A stretch of 64,000 nt of DNA from the NCBI RefSeq assembly GCF_003265705.1, contig NW_020313044.1, positions 2,499,223 to 2,563,222 on the forward strand. The letters run 5' to 3'. The notes under the pieces are model-generated. The model worked only from the letters and a program-made list of their open reading frames with translations. It did not search any database and was not told the origin of the DNA. Shown here piece after piece: positions 23,747 through 34,855 of this stretch. A program made the position numbers and the translations under genes. The DNA comes from Callorhinus ursinus (Eukaryota > Chordata > Mammalia > Carnivora > Otariidae). The number at the start of each line of letters is the position of its first letter. Position 1 is the first letter of the stretch.

Positions 23747-24108
23747 ACCACAATCAATTTTAGAACATTTTCATCACCCCCCCAAAAAACCCTGTAGCCA
23801 TCACTGCCCAACTACCCTCACCCCAACCTCACCCCAGGTAATCACTAATTTACCTTCTGTCTCTACAGATGTGCCTATTCTGGACATATCCTGTAAATGA
23901 AATCAAACAATATATTATTGCGTCTGTCTTCTTATGTTTTAAAGGTTCATCCATGTTGTAGCATACATCCATACTTTATTCCATTTTATTGCTGAATAAT
24001 ATACCATCATGTAACTATATCACATTTATTTATTCATTCATTCATTGAGGACATTTGAGTTGTTTCCATTTTTTGGCTATTATGAATAATGCTGCTATGA
24101 ACTTTTTT

Positions 24109-24297
24109 TAAAAGATTTTATTTATTTATTTGAGAGAGAGAGAATGAGAGATAGAGAGCATGAGAGGAAAGAGGGTCAGAGGGAGAAGCAGACTCCCCGC
24201 TGAGCAGGGAGCCCGATGTGGGACTCGATCCTGAGACTCCAGGATCATGACCTGAGCCGAAGGCAGTCGCTTAACCAACCGAGCCACCCAGGCACTC
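24109..24297 (-). repeat. Can-SINE
   Basis: Minus-strand copy in L1 with TSD gctgctatgaacttttt on both sides. Confidence 0.93.
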
Positions 24298-24700
24298 GCT
24301 GCTATGAACTTTTTGTGTGAGTGTTTTGTGAACACACATTCTCATTTCTCTTGGGTTATATACCTAGGAGTGTGGTTGCTGGGTCATATGGTAACTCTAT
24401 GTTGAATTTTTTGAAGAACCATCAGACTATTTTCCAAAGTGGCTGCACTATTTTACATCCCACCAGCATTGTAAGAGGGTTCTAATTTCTCCACATTCTA
24501 GGGTATACTTGCTTCTTATCTGTTTTTTTATTGTAACCATCCTAGTAGGTGTGAAGTAGTATCTCATTATGGTTTTGATTTACACTTCCCTGATGGCAAA
24601 TGATGTTGAGCATCCTCTTAAGTGCTTATTGCCATCATACATCTTTTGCAAGAATTGTCTATTCATACCCTGTGCCCATTTTTAAATTGGGTTATTTGTC

Positions 24701-24873
24701 GGGGGTGGGGGGATGGGTTAGCCTGGTGATGGGTATTAAGGAGGGCACGTTCTGCGTGGAGCACTGGGTGTTATGCACAAACAATGAATCATGGAACACT
24801 ACATCAAGAACTAATGATGTAATGTATGGTGATTAACATAACAATAAAAAATTTTTAAAATATTATATATAAA
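24701..24873 (+). mobile_element. 5'-truncated carnivore L1 3' end, nested in older L1
   Basis: 'gatgggtattaaggagggca', 'gagcactgggtgttatgcac', 'acatcaagaactaatgatgt' and 'gattaacataacaataaaaa' match the carnivore L1 3' tail as I know it. A perfect 17-base TSD (aaattgggttatttgtc) at 24684-24700 and 24874-24890 proves a target-primed insertion into the antisense old L1. Confidence 0.93.
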
Positions 24874-25062
24874 AAATTGGGTTATTTGTCTTTTTCTTAT
24901 TATAATAATAATTTATTATTGTAATTGTCATAAGAGTTCTTTTTATATTCTAGATAGAAGTCCCTTATCAGATATGTGCTTTGCAAAAATTTCCCCCATT
25001 CTGTGGGTTGTCTTTTCACTTTCTTTGTGGTGTCCTTTAAAGCACAAAAGTTATTAACTTTG

Positions 25063-25259
25063 GGGCGCCTGGGTGGCTCAGCTGTTAAGTGTCTGCCTTT
25101 GGCTCAGGTCGTGATCCTAGGATCCTGGGATCGAGTCCCACATCAGGCTCCCTGCTCCACAGGAAGCCTGCTTCTCCCTCTCCCACTCTCCCTGCTTGTG
25201 TTCCTGCTCTTGCTATCTCTCTCTCTAATAAATAAAATCTTTAACAACAACAACAACAA
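25063..25259 (+). repeat. Can-SINE
   Basis: Plus-strand copy in L1 with a (AAC)n tail (aacaacaacaacaa) and an approximate TSD ttattaacttt. Confidence 0.92.
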
Positions 25260-25567
25260 AATTTATTAACTTTGATGAGATCTAAATATCTATCTTTTCT
25301 TTTGTCTCTTGTCCTTTTGGTACTATATCTAAGAAGCTATCACCTTATCAAGGTCACAAAGATTCAAACCTATGTTTCCATCTAAGAATTTAATAGTTTT
25401 GACTCTTAACATTTAGGTCTTTGGTCCATTTTGAGTTTTTTGTATGTGGTATGACTTAGGGGTTCACATGCATTCTTTTACATATAGACATCCAGCATCA
25501 TTTGTTGAAAAGACTCTCTTTCTCTGTTGAATCGTTTTAGCACTATTGTCAAAAGTCAACCAACTGG

Positions 25568-25761
25568 GGGGTGCCTGGGTGGCACAGTTGGTTGGATGGC
25601 CAATTCTTGGTTTTGACTCCGGTCATGATATTGAAATGGAGCACCACATTGGGCTCTGCGCTTGGCGCAGAATCTGCTTGGGATTCTCTTTCCCTCTCCC
25701 TCTTCCCCTCCTGTTCATTCTCTCGCTCTCTCTCAAATAAATAAATAAATCTTTTAAAAAA
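25568..25761 (+). repeat. Can-SINE, diverged
   Basis: Plus-strand older copy (gggtggcacagttggttgga) in L1, with an imperfect TSD (tcaaccaactggg / tcaaccagctggg). Confidence 0.88.
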
Positions 25762-26189
25762 ATCAACCAGCTGGGAATGTGAGAGTTTATTTGTGAATTC
25801 TCAATTCTTTTCCATTGATCTGTATGTCTACCTTTATGCCAGTCCATACTGTATTGATTACTATAGTTTTGTAGTAAGTTTTGAAATCGGGAAGTGTGAG
25901 TCCTCCAACTTGGCTCTTCTTTTTCAAGATTGTTTTGGCTATTCTGGGTCCCATAAATTTCCATATGAATTTTGGGATCAGCTTATCAACTTCTGCAAGG
26001 ATGCCTGCTGAAATTTTGACAGGGATTGCAATGAATCTAATAGAGCATCACCATCCTAACATAAGTCAAGTCCATAAACATGAGGTGTCTTTCCATTTAC
26101 TGAGATCGACTTTATTTCTTTTTAGCAATGTTTTATAGTGTATAGAGTATAAGTATTACACTTCTTTTGTTAATTTATTCACAAGTGTT

Positions 26190-26450
26190 TTTTGGATTTT
26201 TTTGTGGTAAAATAAATATAACATAAAAATTGTCATTTTAGCCATTTTAAGTGTAAAATTCAGTGACATTAATTACATTCACATTGTTGTAAAATCACCA
26301 CCACTACATATTTCTAACATTTTTCATCATCCCAAATAAGCTCTCTATCCATTAAGCAATAACTCCCTATTTTCTCCACCCCTCCGCCCCTTATAACCTC
26401 TAATCTACTTTTTGTTTCTATAAATTTGCCCATTTTAGGAAACTTGTGGT
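26190..26450 (-). repeat. L1 3'-end fragment, second element
   Basis: 'gtggtaaaataaatataaca', 'gtcattttagccattttaag' and 'cacattgttgtaaaatcacc' are the antisense 3' end of another old L1, abutting the element at 23.0-26.2 kb. Confidence 0.7.
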
Positions 26451-26761
26451 TCCCCCACACCCCACATCAGACCAGATCTGGGCATTAGACACTGGTGTCT
26501 AGAAGCTGTTGAAGGCCTAGTAGTTGTCTCTTCCTTCTTTTGGGGGCCCCTTGTCTCATAGTTCCTTTCTCAGTTGTGCACTCCAACCAGACTGGGCCTT
26601 GTCAGCGTCCCAAAAAACTCCATGCTCTCTCTCACTGCCTAGATGGCTCTTTCTGTCCCCTGTGCTGTCCCCAACCCTCCCCCTGCCACCCCATGATGCT
26701 GTATCTCCCGGCGAGCAGACTAAGCTCAGGACATGAGCAAAAACTCTCCCAATTTTTCCTT

Positions 26762-27161
26762 ATTTTTAAAAAAGATTTATTTATTCATGGGACGCCTGGG
26801 TGGCTCAGTCAGTTAAGTGTCTTCCTTTGGCTCAGGTCATGATCCCAGGGTCCTGGGATTGAGTCTTATATCGGGTTCCTTGCTCAGGAGCCCGCTCCTC
26901 CCTTTCCTCTGCCTGCCGCTCCCGCTGCTTGTGCTCTCTCTCTCTCTCTCTCTGACAAATAAATAAAATCTTTAAACAGAAAAAGATTTATTTATTCATT
27001 TGAGAGAGAAAGAGAGAGCATGAGCCGGGGGAGGGGCAGACAGAGAGAATCTCAAGCAGACTCCCCAAAGAGCACGGATCCCGAAGCAGGGCTCAATCCC
27101 ATGACCCCCAGATCTAAATCAAGAGTTGGACACCCAACCAACTGAAGCATCCAGGCACCTC
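26762..27161 (-). repeat. Can-SINE hosting a second SINE
   Basis: Minus-strand SINE whose T-rich start (26762-26788) is separated from its body (26981-27161) by another SINE insertion. Confidence 0.9.
26789..26980 (+). repeat. Can-SINE nested in a Can-SINE
   Basis: Plus-strand copy inserted into the older minus-strand SINE. The TSD aaaagatttatttattcat is at 26770-26788 and 26981-26999. Confidence 0.94.
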
Positions 27162-27289
27162 CCTAATTTTTCTTTAAAACTTTGGCATTTGAACAGCCTT
27201 GTAGCTGCTCACCTGACCACAAGGAGATCTCCCCAGGAAGTCTTCCCAGACCTCATGCTGGGTAAGGGCCTTGCCTTCTGCTCTGTGTC

Positions 27290-27460
27290 AGTCCAAATCT
27301 TTCCTATTTGGCCTTGTGTATGCTTTATTGTTACTGCTGGCTGATTGCTGGTTTCTATAAGACTATAAGCCATGGAGGGCAGCATCAACCTTGCTTGTTC
27401 TCTGCTGTGGCCCCAAGGCCTGACACACAGTAAGTGATCTGTATAGAGTCATGAACAATA
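27290..27460 (+). repeat. L2 3'-end fragment
   Basis: 'gactataagccatggagggc', 'tctgctgtggccccaaggcc' and 'tgacacacagtaagtgatct' are the typical L2 terminal blocks. Confidence 0.6.
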
Positions 27461-28890
27461 AACAAACAAATAAACTCAGGAGACTGAGCAATCTCTCCAA
27501 ATGTCTGAAGGGCTGTATGAGGGAGAAGAGCCTTCCTCTTTGTAATCACAGAAGGCAGAACTAAGACAAGTCAAAGTGTCAGATTTTGGTTCTAAATCAG
27601 GAAGAATCTTCTAATAATATAGGCTGCCTATGAGGTAGTGAGCTGTGATCACCAAAGGAGTTTATAAGAAGCCTGCTAGGCTCCCTGTGAGGGATGGGCT
27701 GCAGAATTTGTGAGTTCCCAAGATCCCAGGCAAGATGGGCTTTGAGGAAGTCACGAGGGTGTCTTTTTGGTGGGGGAGGGGCAAGGAGGTAAATTTGTTT
27801 TTTCCACTTGAGGAACTTGCTTGTGATTCAGACTGACTGAGCACAGCTGGTCAAGTTCACCCACCCACACTTCCTCTTCCCAACCCATGTCTTCTCACAC
27901 CCTGGAGAGGAGGTATGGTTGGCACTGGTGACACCTGGTGGCCATTTGGACTAGCGGAGAAGCAGCCCTACCACCTACCAGTCCACCTGGTTCATGGCTA
28001 TCTCCTAGGGTCTACTACAATGTTTGGTACACAGGAGGCCCTCACCTTTGAGGAATGAATGAACGAATGAATGAATGAATGAATGAATACAGATGGTAAA
28101 GAAGAGGAGGAAGAAGAGACACTGCCTCTACGGGCCTGGAGACTAATCAAGAGGACCAACCAAAACTGCAGGAGAGGGCTGGACAATTCATCCGCTCAGG
28201 GATATACAGACAGAAGGGCCTCTCGTCTCTCTCCTTCCTCCCTCCTCCGTGTCTGGCCTGTCCTAGGGGCACATGCGAAGTGGGGGAAAGGGCTATTTTA
28301 GGAAAAGGCTAAAGTTAACTAAAAGCTGTTCCTGCATCTGAGCTTAATTGTGCTCTAGAGCTATGAATAGAGACCTATGGGCTGGGTTAGAAGTGCCTGA
28401 GTAAGGCTCCTTTCAAAGAGAGGACTTTGAGGCCCCAAGAGAGCAGGAACCTGCCTAAGGCCCCCAACCAGTTTGTAGCAGGGCCAGGACCCCCAGCTCC
28501 TGTTCTTTAGGTCAAATCATAGCATTTGACCCCCTAAGATAGAAACAGGAAGGGAGCCGTTGGTGTGGAGCCTAGAGGAACAAGTACAAGCAACTTAGCC
28601 TGGCCGGCAGGGCTCACCAGCCACAGGTGACTCCCCCAGCATGCATCTTCCCTTCCAGCTGAAGAGCTGGGGCACTGTCTCTACCCCAAACTGAATGGGT
28701 ATTCCCTCCCAACTCACTCAGAGCCCACCTCTCAGCCACTCTGCTTCATACTCATCGCTTCAACTTTACGGACAGGCTTCAACTCCCGGAGCCACATTTT
28801 CCTCATCTGCAAAGGGATTGTTGAAGGTGTGAGACAGGCTGCATGTCAAATGCTTAGAGCAGTGCTCGGCATATGGTAGGCATTCAGTAA
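27460..28890. other. Intergenic; L2 tail, tetranucleotide repeat and MIR
   Basis: Mostly unique. An L2-like end at about 28005-28060 leads into (GAAT)n at 28053-28088. A MIR lies at about 28785-28890 ('cattttcctcatctgcaaag', 'gcttagagcagtgctcggca'). No gene supported. Confidence 0.6.
28053..28088 (+). repeat. (GAAT)n microsatellite
   Basis: About nine near-perfect GAAT units at the end of an L2 fragment. Confidence 0.9.
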
Positions 28891-28898
28891 GAATCAGG

Positions 28899-29095
28899 GG
28901 GGTGGGCCTGGGTGGCTCAGTCAGTTAAGCCTCCGACTCTTGATTGCCGCTCAGGGTGTGATCTCTGTCTTAGGAGATCAAGTCCCATGTTGGGCTCCTC
29001 CCTCAGTGGGGAATCTGCTTGTCCCTCTCCCTCCGCTCCTCCCCCAACTCATGCATGCTCTCTCTCCTAAATAAATAAATAAATAAATAAAATCA
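28899..29095 (+). repeat. Can-SINE (first of a tandem pair)
   Basis: Plus-strand copy preceded by aagaatcagggg, a string that recurs before the next copy. Confidence 0.9.
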
Positions 29096-29112
29096 TAAGA
29101 ATAAAAGAATCA

Positions 29113-29310
29113 GGGGTGCCTGCATGGCTCAGTCGGTTGAGTGTCCGACTTTTGATTTCGGCTCAGGTCATGATCTCAGGGTCGTGAGATGGAGCCCTGA
29201 ATCAGGATCTGCAATGGGCTTGGAGCCTGCTTGGGATTCTCTTTCTCCCTCTCCTTCTGCCCCCACTCCCCTCTCACTTACTCTCTCTCTCTCTCAAAAA
29301 AAAAAAAAAA
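29113..29310 (+). repeat. Can-SINE (second of a tandem pair)
   Basis: Plus-strand diverged copy (gcctgcatggctcagtcggt) directly after the copy at 28899-29095, same orientation, pure A-tail. Confidence 0.9.
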
Positions 29311-29411
29311 TCCCAGCAGCTATTACCATTGCTGTAGACCCAATACAAGTCCTTCCCACAACCCCCATCTAGATGGAGACATCTTTGAGATCTTTGAGGG
29401 CAGTGGTATAA

Positions 29412-29578
29412 GGATTTTTTTTAAGATTTTATTTATTTATTTTTGTGAGAGAGAGCATGCATGGGGGGGCGGGGCAGAGGGAGAAGCAGGGAGCCCAATG
29501 TGGGACTTGATCCCAGGACCCTGGGATCAGGACCTGAGTCAAAGGCAGACACTTAATCAGTTGAGCCCCCCAGGCCCC
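29412..29578 (-). repeat. Can-SINE
   Basis: Minus-strand copy, shortened in the CT-rich part. Ends gagccccccaggcccctg. Confidence 0.87.
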
Positions 29579-29639
29579 TGGGAGCATCAGTTAGAGTACC
29601 TTGACTCTGTATCCAGAGAAGCTTCAGGACACAGTAGTG

Positions 29640-31000
29640 GTCTGTGTTGACTCTATAGGGCACCTGCTGGCTGGTTTCCTTTAGTGCCTTCCTTACAGTT
29701 TGGACAGGGGGTGGCTCTGCTGTCTGAGGCTGGCTCTCTGGCTTTCCATTCCTTGCGGCTGCAATGAATCATTTGTATGGAGTGGGCTTGGGATCTCTCC
29801 AATAGGCCAAAAAACAGAGAGACAGGGTGCTGCCAGGGGTACAAAGATGCCATCCCCAGATGACCTGGATGGGAAAGGGGGACTCAAAAACCCCCAGCAA
29901 AGGAGGAGGGATAGGTCCATGAGGCCACAGAGAAGAAAGCCAAAATATACGCACAGGTTCTCTTTGGCTTCCTTGGGAGGCGTGTGTCTCTGCACCGGAC
30001 CCCTGTGGGTAGTCGTGTGAGGGGAACTGGAAGGGCCCACTGCTGCCCAATCATTCCCTCTCCTCCATCCTCAGGTCCCGTTTATTCTGGGTTGCTCTTC
30101 TTTCTCTTGCCATCATGCCAGTTCCTAGAGTTACCCTGAGCTTGGAATATTCCCAGACATTCATTCACTCAATAGTCAACAAGTATTTATTGAGCCCCTT
30201 CTCTGCCAGTCACCTTGCCATTGGAGCTTACCTTGTGGTTGGAGGGTCAGACAAAGGAGCAGACAGACAAAACTCCACTTAATAAGTGCTGTTTTAGGAG
30301 AAAGCCCAGGGCTTGCAGAGGGCAGGAGAGAGGTGGCCTTTAAACTCGATCTGAAGGAAATGGGTGAGGTACAGTCTCTGGGGGGGGGGGGGGGTTGTGC
30401 GTGCAGGCCAGAGGGGAAAGAGCCCTGGCATTTTTCAGGAGCTTCAAGAAGTGGGTCTCAACCACAGGAGACCTGTTAAACATGGGTACCACTTCCTGGG
30501 CCTGGGGTGGGCACCCCGAATCAGCACAGTTAACAAGCCCCACTAGTGGTTTTGATACAGGTGGGACTGTGGCTCAACATGTGAGAAAGGCATTATGAAA
30601 GATGGGCTGGAGGTCACAGGGGCCGCGCTGTGAAAGGTTGGTAGGTCAGACGGAGTTTGGTCTTTATACCAAAGAAACAGGAAGGCCACTGAAGAGCGTT
30701 CGTCCTGGGAACACCAGAATCTTTAGGAAGACCCCTCTGCAATGTGGAAAATGGGTGGAAGAGCGCTGTCCTGCTGGCTGATGTGGCCTTCCAGCCTGGA
30801 GTGGATGTTGGCCTGAGTCAGGAAAGAGGCAGTGGGGACAGAGAAGAAGCCAGACTTGGGAGGGGAGGTGCCACTGGAGCATCCGCAGGACCCGGTGATG
30901 TGCTGGCTCTGAGACAAGAGAAGGAAAACAGCCAGAAGGCAGGGGAATGTGTGGGAGAAACCAAAATCTGGTAAGGGAAGTTGGAGGAGTGTGAGGCCGG
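29640..31000. other. Intergenic with ancient repeats
   Basis: 'tcattcactcaatagtcaac' and 'aagtatttattgagcccctt' (30160-30205) plus 'tggtctttataccaaagaaa' (30657) belong to old mammalian repeats. A G-run of 14 lies at 30379-30394. The 292-codon minus-strand ORF starting in the GC-rich block is not supported as a gene. Confidence 0.5.
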
Positions 31001-31570
31001 GAGGAAGGGATCCAATGTGGAATCTGAGGGGTGAGAGGGACAGACCGCTGTGGCCGTGCCTGCTGCCCGAGGACGCACAGGATAGGGGTGGGGAAGGAAC
31101 AACACATCCGGAACCGGAGTCGGAAGGCCCCACGCTCCGGCGAGCGCGGAGTGCACAGCTGGACGGCAGTCAGAGAGGTCCAGACTGCAGCTGGTGCCAA
31201 AGCCTTCCGCTGTCCCTCTGGACCCCCGCGCCAGCTTCTGCCATTCCCGGCAGGCCTCGGGGCGGTGACCTCATGGGGCTCGGGTGCCAAGGCCCCCGCC
31301 TCCGCTAGATGGCACTGCTCCCGACAGTCCTCGGCCCCGCCAGCCGCGCTCGCCTCTCGGGGGAGGACCGGGAAGACCCGCCCGGCCTGCTGGCCATCAA
31401 TCCGGCTCCGGCTCCGGCTCCGCTTGGGCGACAGGTCCGGCCCTGTCCCGGCGGAGCCGTCAGGCTCGGAGCCGGGGCCACTGCCTGGCTGCCTCTGGCC
31501 CCCGCCTCCACGCTTTTGCCCAGAGAGTCTGCGTTTTTGCACGCTTCTGGAGTGCGCAAGGCCGAAACCT
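31000..31570. promoter_or_regulatory. CpG-rich segment with CTCF-like site, no assigned gene
   Basis: Locally rich in CpG and GC compared with its surroundings, with a (GGCTCC)n-like stretch at 31402-31424. It contains a strong CTCF-type core at 31302-31316. It is not recognised as an exon of a known gene and may be an insulator or unannotated promoter. Confidence 0.45.
31299..31317 (+). promoter_or_regulatory. Predicted CTCF binding site
   Basis: CCGCTAGATGGCACT at 31302-31316 fits the CTCF core (CCASYAGRKGGCRSY) at every position except G for A at the third. It is embedded in GC-rich unique sequence. Confidence 0.55.
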
Positions 31571-31689
31571 GGGCTCCATCCCCGAGAGCGCTGTCATCCT
31601 CACACCCACATCCAGGCAGTCCTGGAGTCTGGCTGGCCTTTCTGCACTCTCCAGAACCCTTCCCTGAACCCTGCCCTCTCTCAGATCCG

Positions 31690-34170
31690 CCAGCATAAGT
31701 AAAGGAATGGACTCCAGAATCAACACCTAACTCTGACCTTGAGGAAACAATCTTCTCTTGTTCCAGTTTCCCTTCGGATTAGATAGAAATGGTAATACCA
31801 CTCATAAGATTGTTGGGAGGACTAAATGAATCATCTTTTTCACTATAAAGCAAGTGGTCAATACATATCATCTATCTGAACATTTCTCTTTGTGTTGCTG
31901 GAATACAGTCACTGACCCAGACTTTTCGATGGCTTCTGACTACCCTCGGGATCCAGTCCAAACCTTTAGCTTAGCCTGCAAGGACATTTCAGTCTCATTT
32001 CCTTTCATTTCCCATCTCTTCCTCCCCCACATCCTTTGTTGGTTTTTTCATAGACTTCTCTGTGCCTTGACCTGAATACCCTTTCCCATTTTCTCTCCTC
32101 ACTTTTGAGTCCCATCTCAAAAGCCTACCTGTCAAACCCCCCAACGATTCCAAAGTTTTAAGATGCCCAGAACTGGCATTATCAGAAACAAAATGGAAAG
32201 ACTGAGGAACAATATGTCACAATTATGAATATGTTTGAGCACTCTGCTTAGTTACAGGGACAGAAATAGCTGGGGAGATGATTGAGCTGGGATATTAAAA
32301 GAGAAGAGGATCAGGGAGTGAGGGGCAAAGAAGAAGAGTTTCCCTCACCCTTTAGCTCAACAGGTGCCCAGGTCCTGAGGAGACCATCCCCACCCCCCCC
32401 ACCCCCCACCCCCGCCAAGGAACCAGATCAGGTCTCCAGACAGAACCGGTTTACAGGTTCTTGGAGGCTATTGCTGCACACCTATTTGAGCAACTTCTCT
32501 GGATGTGGGAATGGATGCCACTGAGTCACCTGCCCATTGGCATCTGGTCCCCTGAAAACCAGAGGCAAGCATATGTGAGGAGACCAACCGGATGGGACCA
32601 TGTGAGCTGATGGAGGTCTGAATCGACAGTCTCTGCGAGTAATCTGGACCCCAGCAGACTCCTTAAATAACCTGATATGCCCATATTCATGCCCAGTGTC
32701 CTTCAGCACTCTCGCACCAATCAGGTCATCCCAAGCCTCCACTGAACTGGCCAATCTCACAGAGGTGAAGGACGTGCAGTATTAAACTCCTTCCCAACCA
32801 TCTGAGTCTTTCCCCAGGACTTACAAATATGTGTTCTAGACCTTGAGCTGAGCAATGCTCAATAGGTGGGACAGATAGAACAATGTTCTTCTTGCCCTCT
32901 TGGGACTCACAGTCTAATGACAGAGATGAGTCAGTCATCAGGACAAGATGTGACAAGTCTGAGAGGATTATGTGAACTAGGGAGCGGCAATGTGGTGCAG
33001 TGCTTAGAGGCCGAAACCGGCATCAGATACTATGAAAGTGCATAGTGCTAAACATGACATGCAGGGAGTAATCAGAAAATGCTTACTCAAGAGGCTGTTG
33101 AAGATGCAGAAGTCTAGCGTCCAGCTTATCCTCTAAGCCTTCTGCAGGCTCCCTAACAAATATGAACTACCCGCATTCAATCTCTGTAGTCATCATTCAC
33201 AGCACCCCTGAGTAGAAATGAGCATCCCCTTCTCCCCCTCGCAGACAGCCTGGGTTCATCACCTAAACAGAGGACAATGGCAGGGGGACAGCAATGGGAG
33301 AAAGATCGAGGGAGGGGCTGCACCTCTGGAGGAGGTAGCTCAGACCTTTAGGTTGCCAGTGAACAACAAAGGGCCCTTCAAATGGAAGGCAGCTCCTTGA
33401 GGACTTGTCTTGGAGGTCCATTTGCATGAGAATGAGAAAGCATCAGTTATTCCAATCAAAAAAAGAGAAGTGCCCTCCTTGGCCCTGCCTGGTGGTGTCC
33501 CCAACTCTCCAGATCACCAAACACACAACTGCTGATGCCAAAGAGTATCAAAAAGGGACTACGGAAGTGCTTGGGTCTTCTTTCTTGCTACTGCTTTTCC
33601 TTTGACCCAAACTTTTAGATCTGCTGGGGTTTCTTATTCTGGAGTTCATTGGACCACAGGGAGCCGGGAATCCATCTGGCCCCTATATCCAGGGGCTAAA
33701 TATAAAGCCAGTCCATCAACTCCCATCTCTACTCAAGTTTTGCCAAACGTGGGCTTTTCTTTCTCGTTACAGGATACACATACGCTCGGTTGCAAATAAA
33801 TTAGAAACTACACATAAGCAACAAAAAGAAATATTTCATATAAATTTTATCATTTCCCTTAAAAATATGGGAAGTTAAACAAAACATACTCTGAACATTT
33901 GCTCCTATCTCTAAAACCTTATTCTGTTGCACAATTTGTAATGGCTATAGACTGTTGTGTTAGAGAGATAGATGTGTGTGTGTGTGTGGCCAATCACCTA
34001 TCATTAGACACAGAGCTTGTTTCTGCTTATAAATAACACGAGAGGACCATCCTTATAACAAAATTCTTGCGAGGTTCCTTAGTTATTTCAAGGTACATTT
34101 CTAGGTGTGGATTTGTTAGGTCAAAGGGAGTCCATTTTTAACTATATTGCCAAAATACAGTTGGGCCTAT
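31690..34170. other. Intergenic; MIR remnant, mostly unique
   Basis: A diverged MIR lies at about 31725-31870 ('tccagtttcccttcggatta', 'taagattgttgggaggacta'). A C-rich run is at 32390-32414. (TG)n is at 33974-33988. 'aaggtacatttctaggtgtg' near 34090 is an antisense L1 relic. No coding gene supported. Confidence 0.5.
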
Positions 34171-34195
34171 TTAGTGTCAGATTTTAGGAGTCAAG

Positions 34196-34379
34196 GGGCA
34201 CCTGGGTGGCTCAGTCGGCTAAGCGTCTGCCTTCAGCTCAGGTCATGATCTCAGGGTCCTCGGATTGAGCCCTGCATCGGGCTCCCTGCTCAGCGGGGAG
34301 CCTGCTTCTTCCTTTCCCCCTGCTTGTGCATGCTCTCTCTCTCTCAAATAAATAAATTAAATCTTTAAAAAAAAAAAAA
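34196..34379 (+). repeat. Can-SINE
   Basis: Plus-strand copy with a perfect TSD (gattttaggagtcaag) at 34180-34195 and 34381-34396. Confidence 0.94.
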
Positions 34380-34689
34380 AGATTTTAGGAGTCAAGTTAG
34401 GAGATAAAGCTAGTGGTTGGTGGAGAGGGGTGGACAGGAGGAGAGGAAGCCAGCCTGGGTTTGCAGCTATTCCTAGGGAGCCCTGGGATGTGAAACTAGA
34501 AAATATTTCATATAAATATGGAACCAGTTAACTCCCCTACTCCAACTTCCCTGTATGTTGTCCCAGGTCCCTACCAACCAGGGCCTCCCAAGGGATCTCT
34601 AGGAGGGGAGGGAGACCTACCCCTGAGGAGGGGGAGATTAGAGCCAGGGGTGCTAAACTGATGACCTAAACCATTCTGCTTTTCCTCGG

Positions 34690-34855
34690 GATTTCATTTT
34701 AGACATTGTGCTAAATGATTTACAGGCATTGTATGATTCAATTCTCACCAAAGCCTGAGGAGGTAGGTATTGTCTTTATTCCCAACGTATGGATAAGGAC
34801 ACTGAGGCGCAGAGGAGCCAAGGGATTTAAGGACATGGAGCTAGCCGGAGGTAGA
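34690..34855 (+). repeat. MIR/L2-type ancient repeat
   Basis: 'gacattgtgctaaatgattt', 'agcctgaggaggtaggtatt' and 'ggataaggacactgaggcgc' are the diagnostic blocks. Confidence 0.65.

Larger units (their letters stand above)
23036..26185 (-). repeat. Old L1 (3' half), minus strand, with nested insertions
   Basis: The plus strand reads as the reverse of an L1 ORF2 and 3'UTR. Examples are 'acagctttattgagatacaa' (23040), 'ggttcatccatgttgtagca' (23944), 'gggtcatatggtaactctat' (24382), 'ccattctgtgggttgtcttt' (24998) and 'tagtaagttttgaaatcggg' (25872). It is broken by at least six Can-SINEs and one younger L1 tail. Stops and insertions remove any intact ORF2. Confidence 0.88.

Noticed and set aside
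27918..27945. Second CTCF-like motif (cacctggtggcca)
   Set aside because: It mismatches the strongly constrained GGC core on the relevant strand, so I do not count it.
30664..31542. 292-codon open frame on the minus strand
   Set aside because: It spans a GC-rich block and an old repeat, has low-complexity Arg/Ser/Gly and Pro-rich content, no recognised domain, and several overlapping frames are equally open. GC-rich DNA has few stops.
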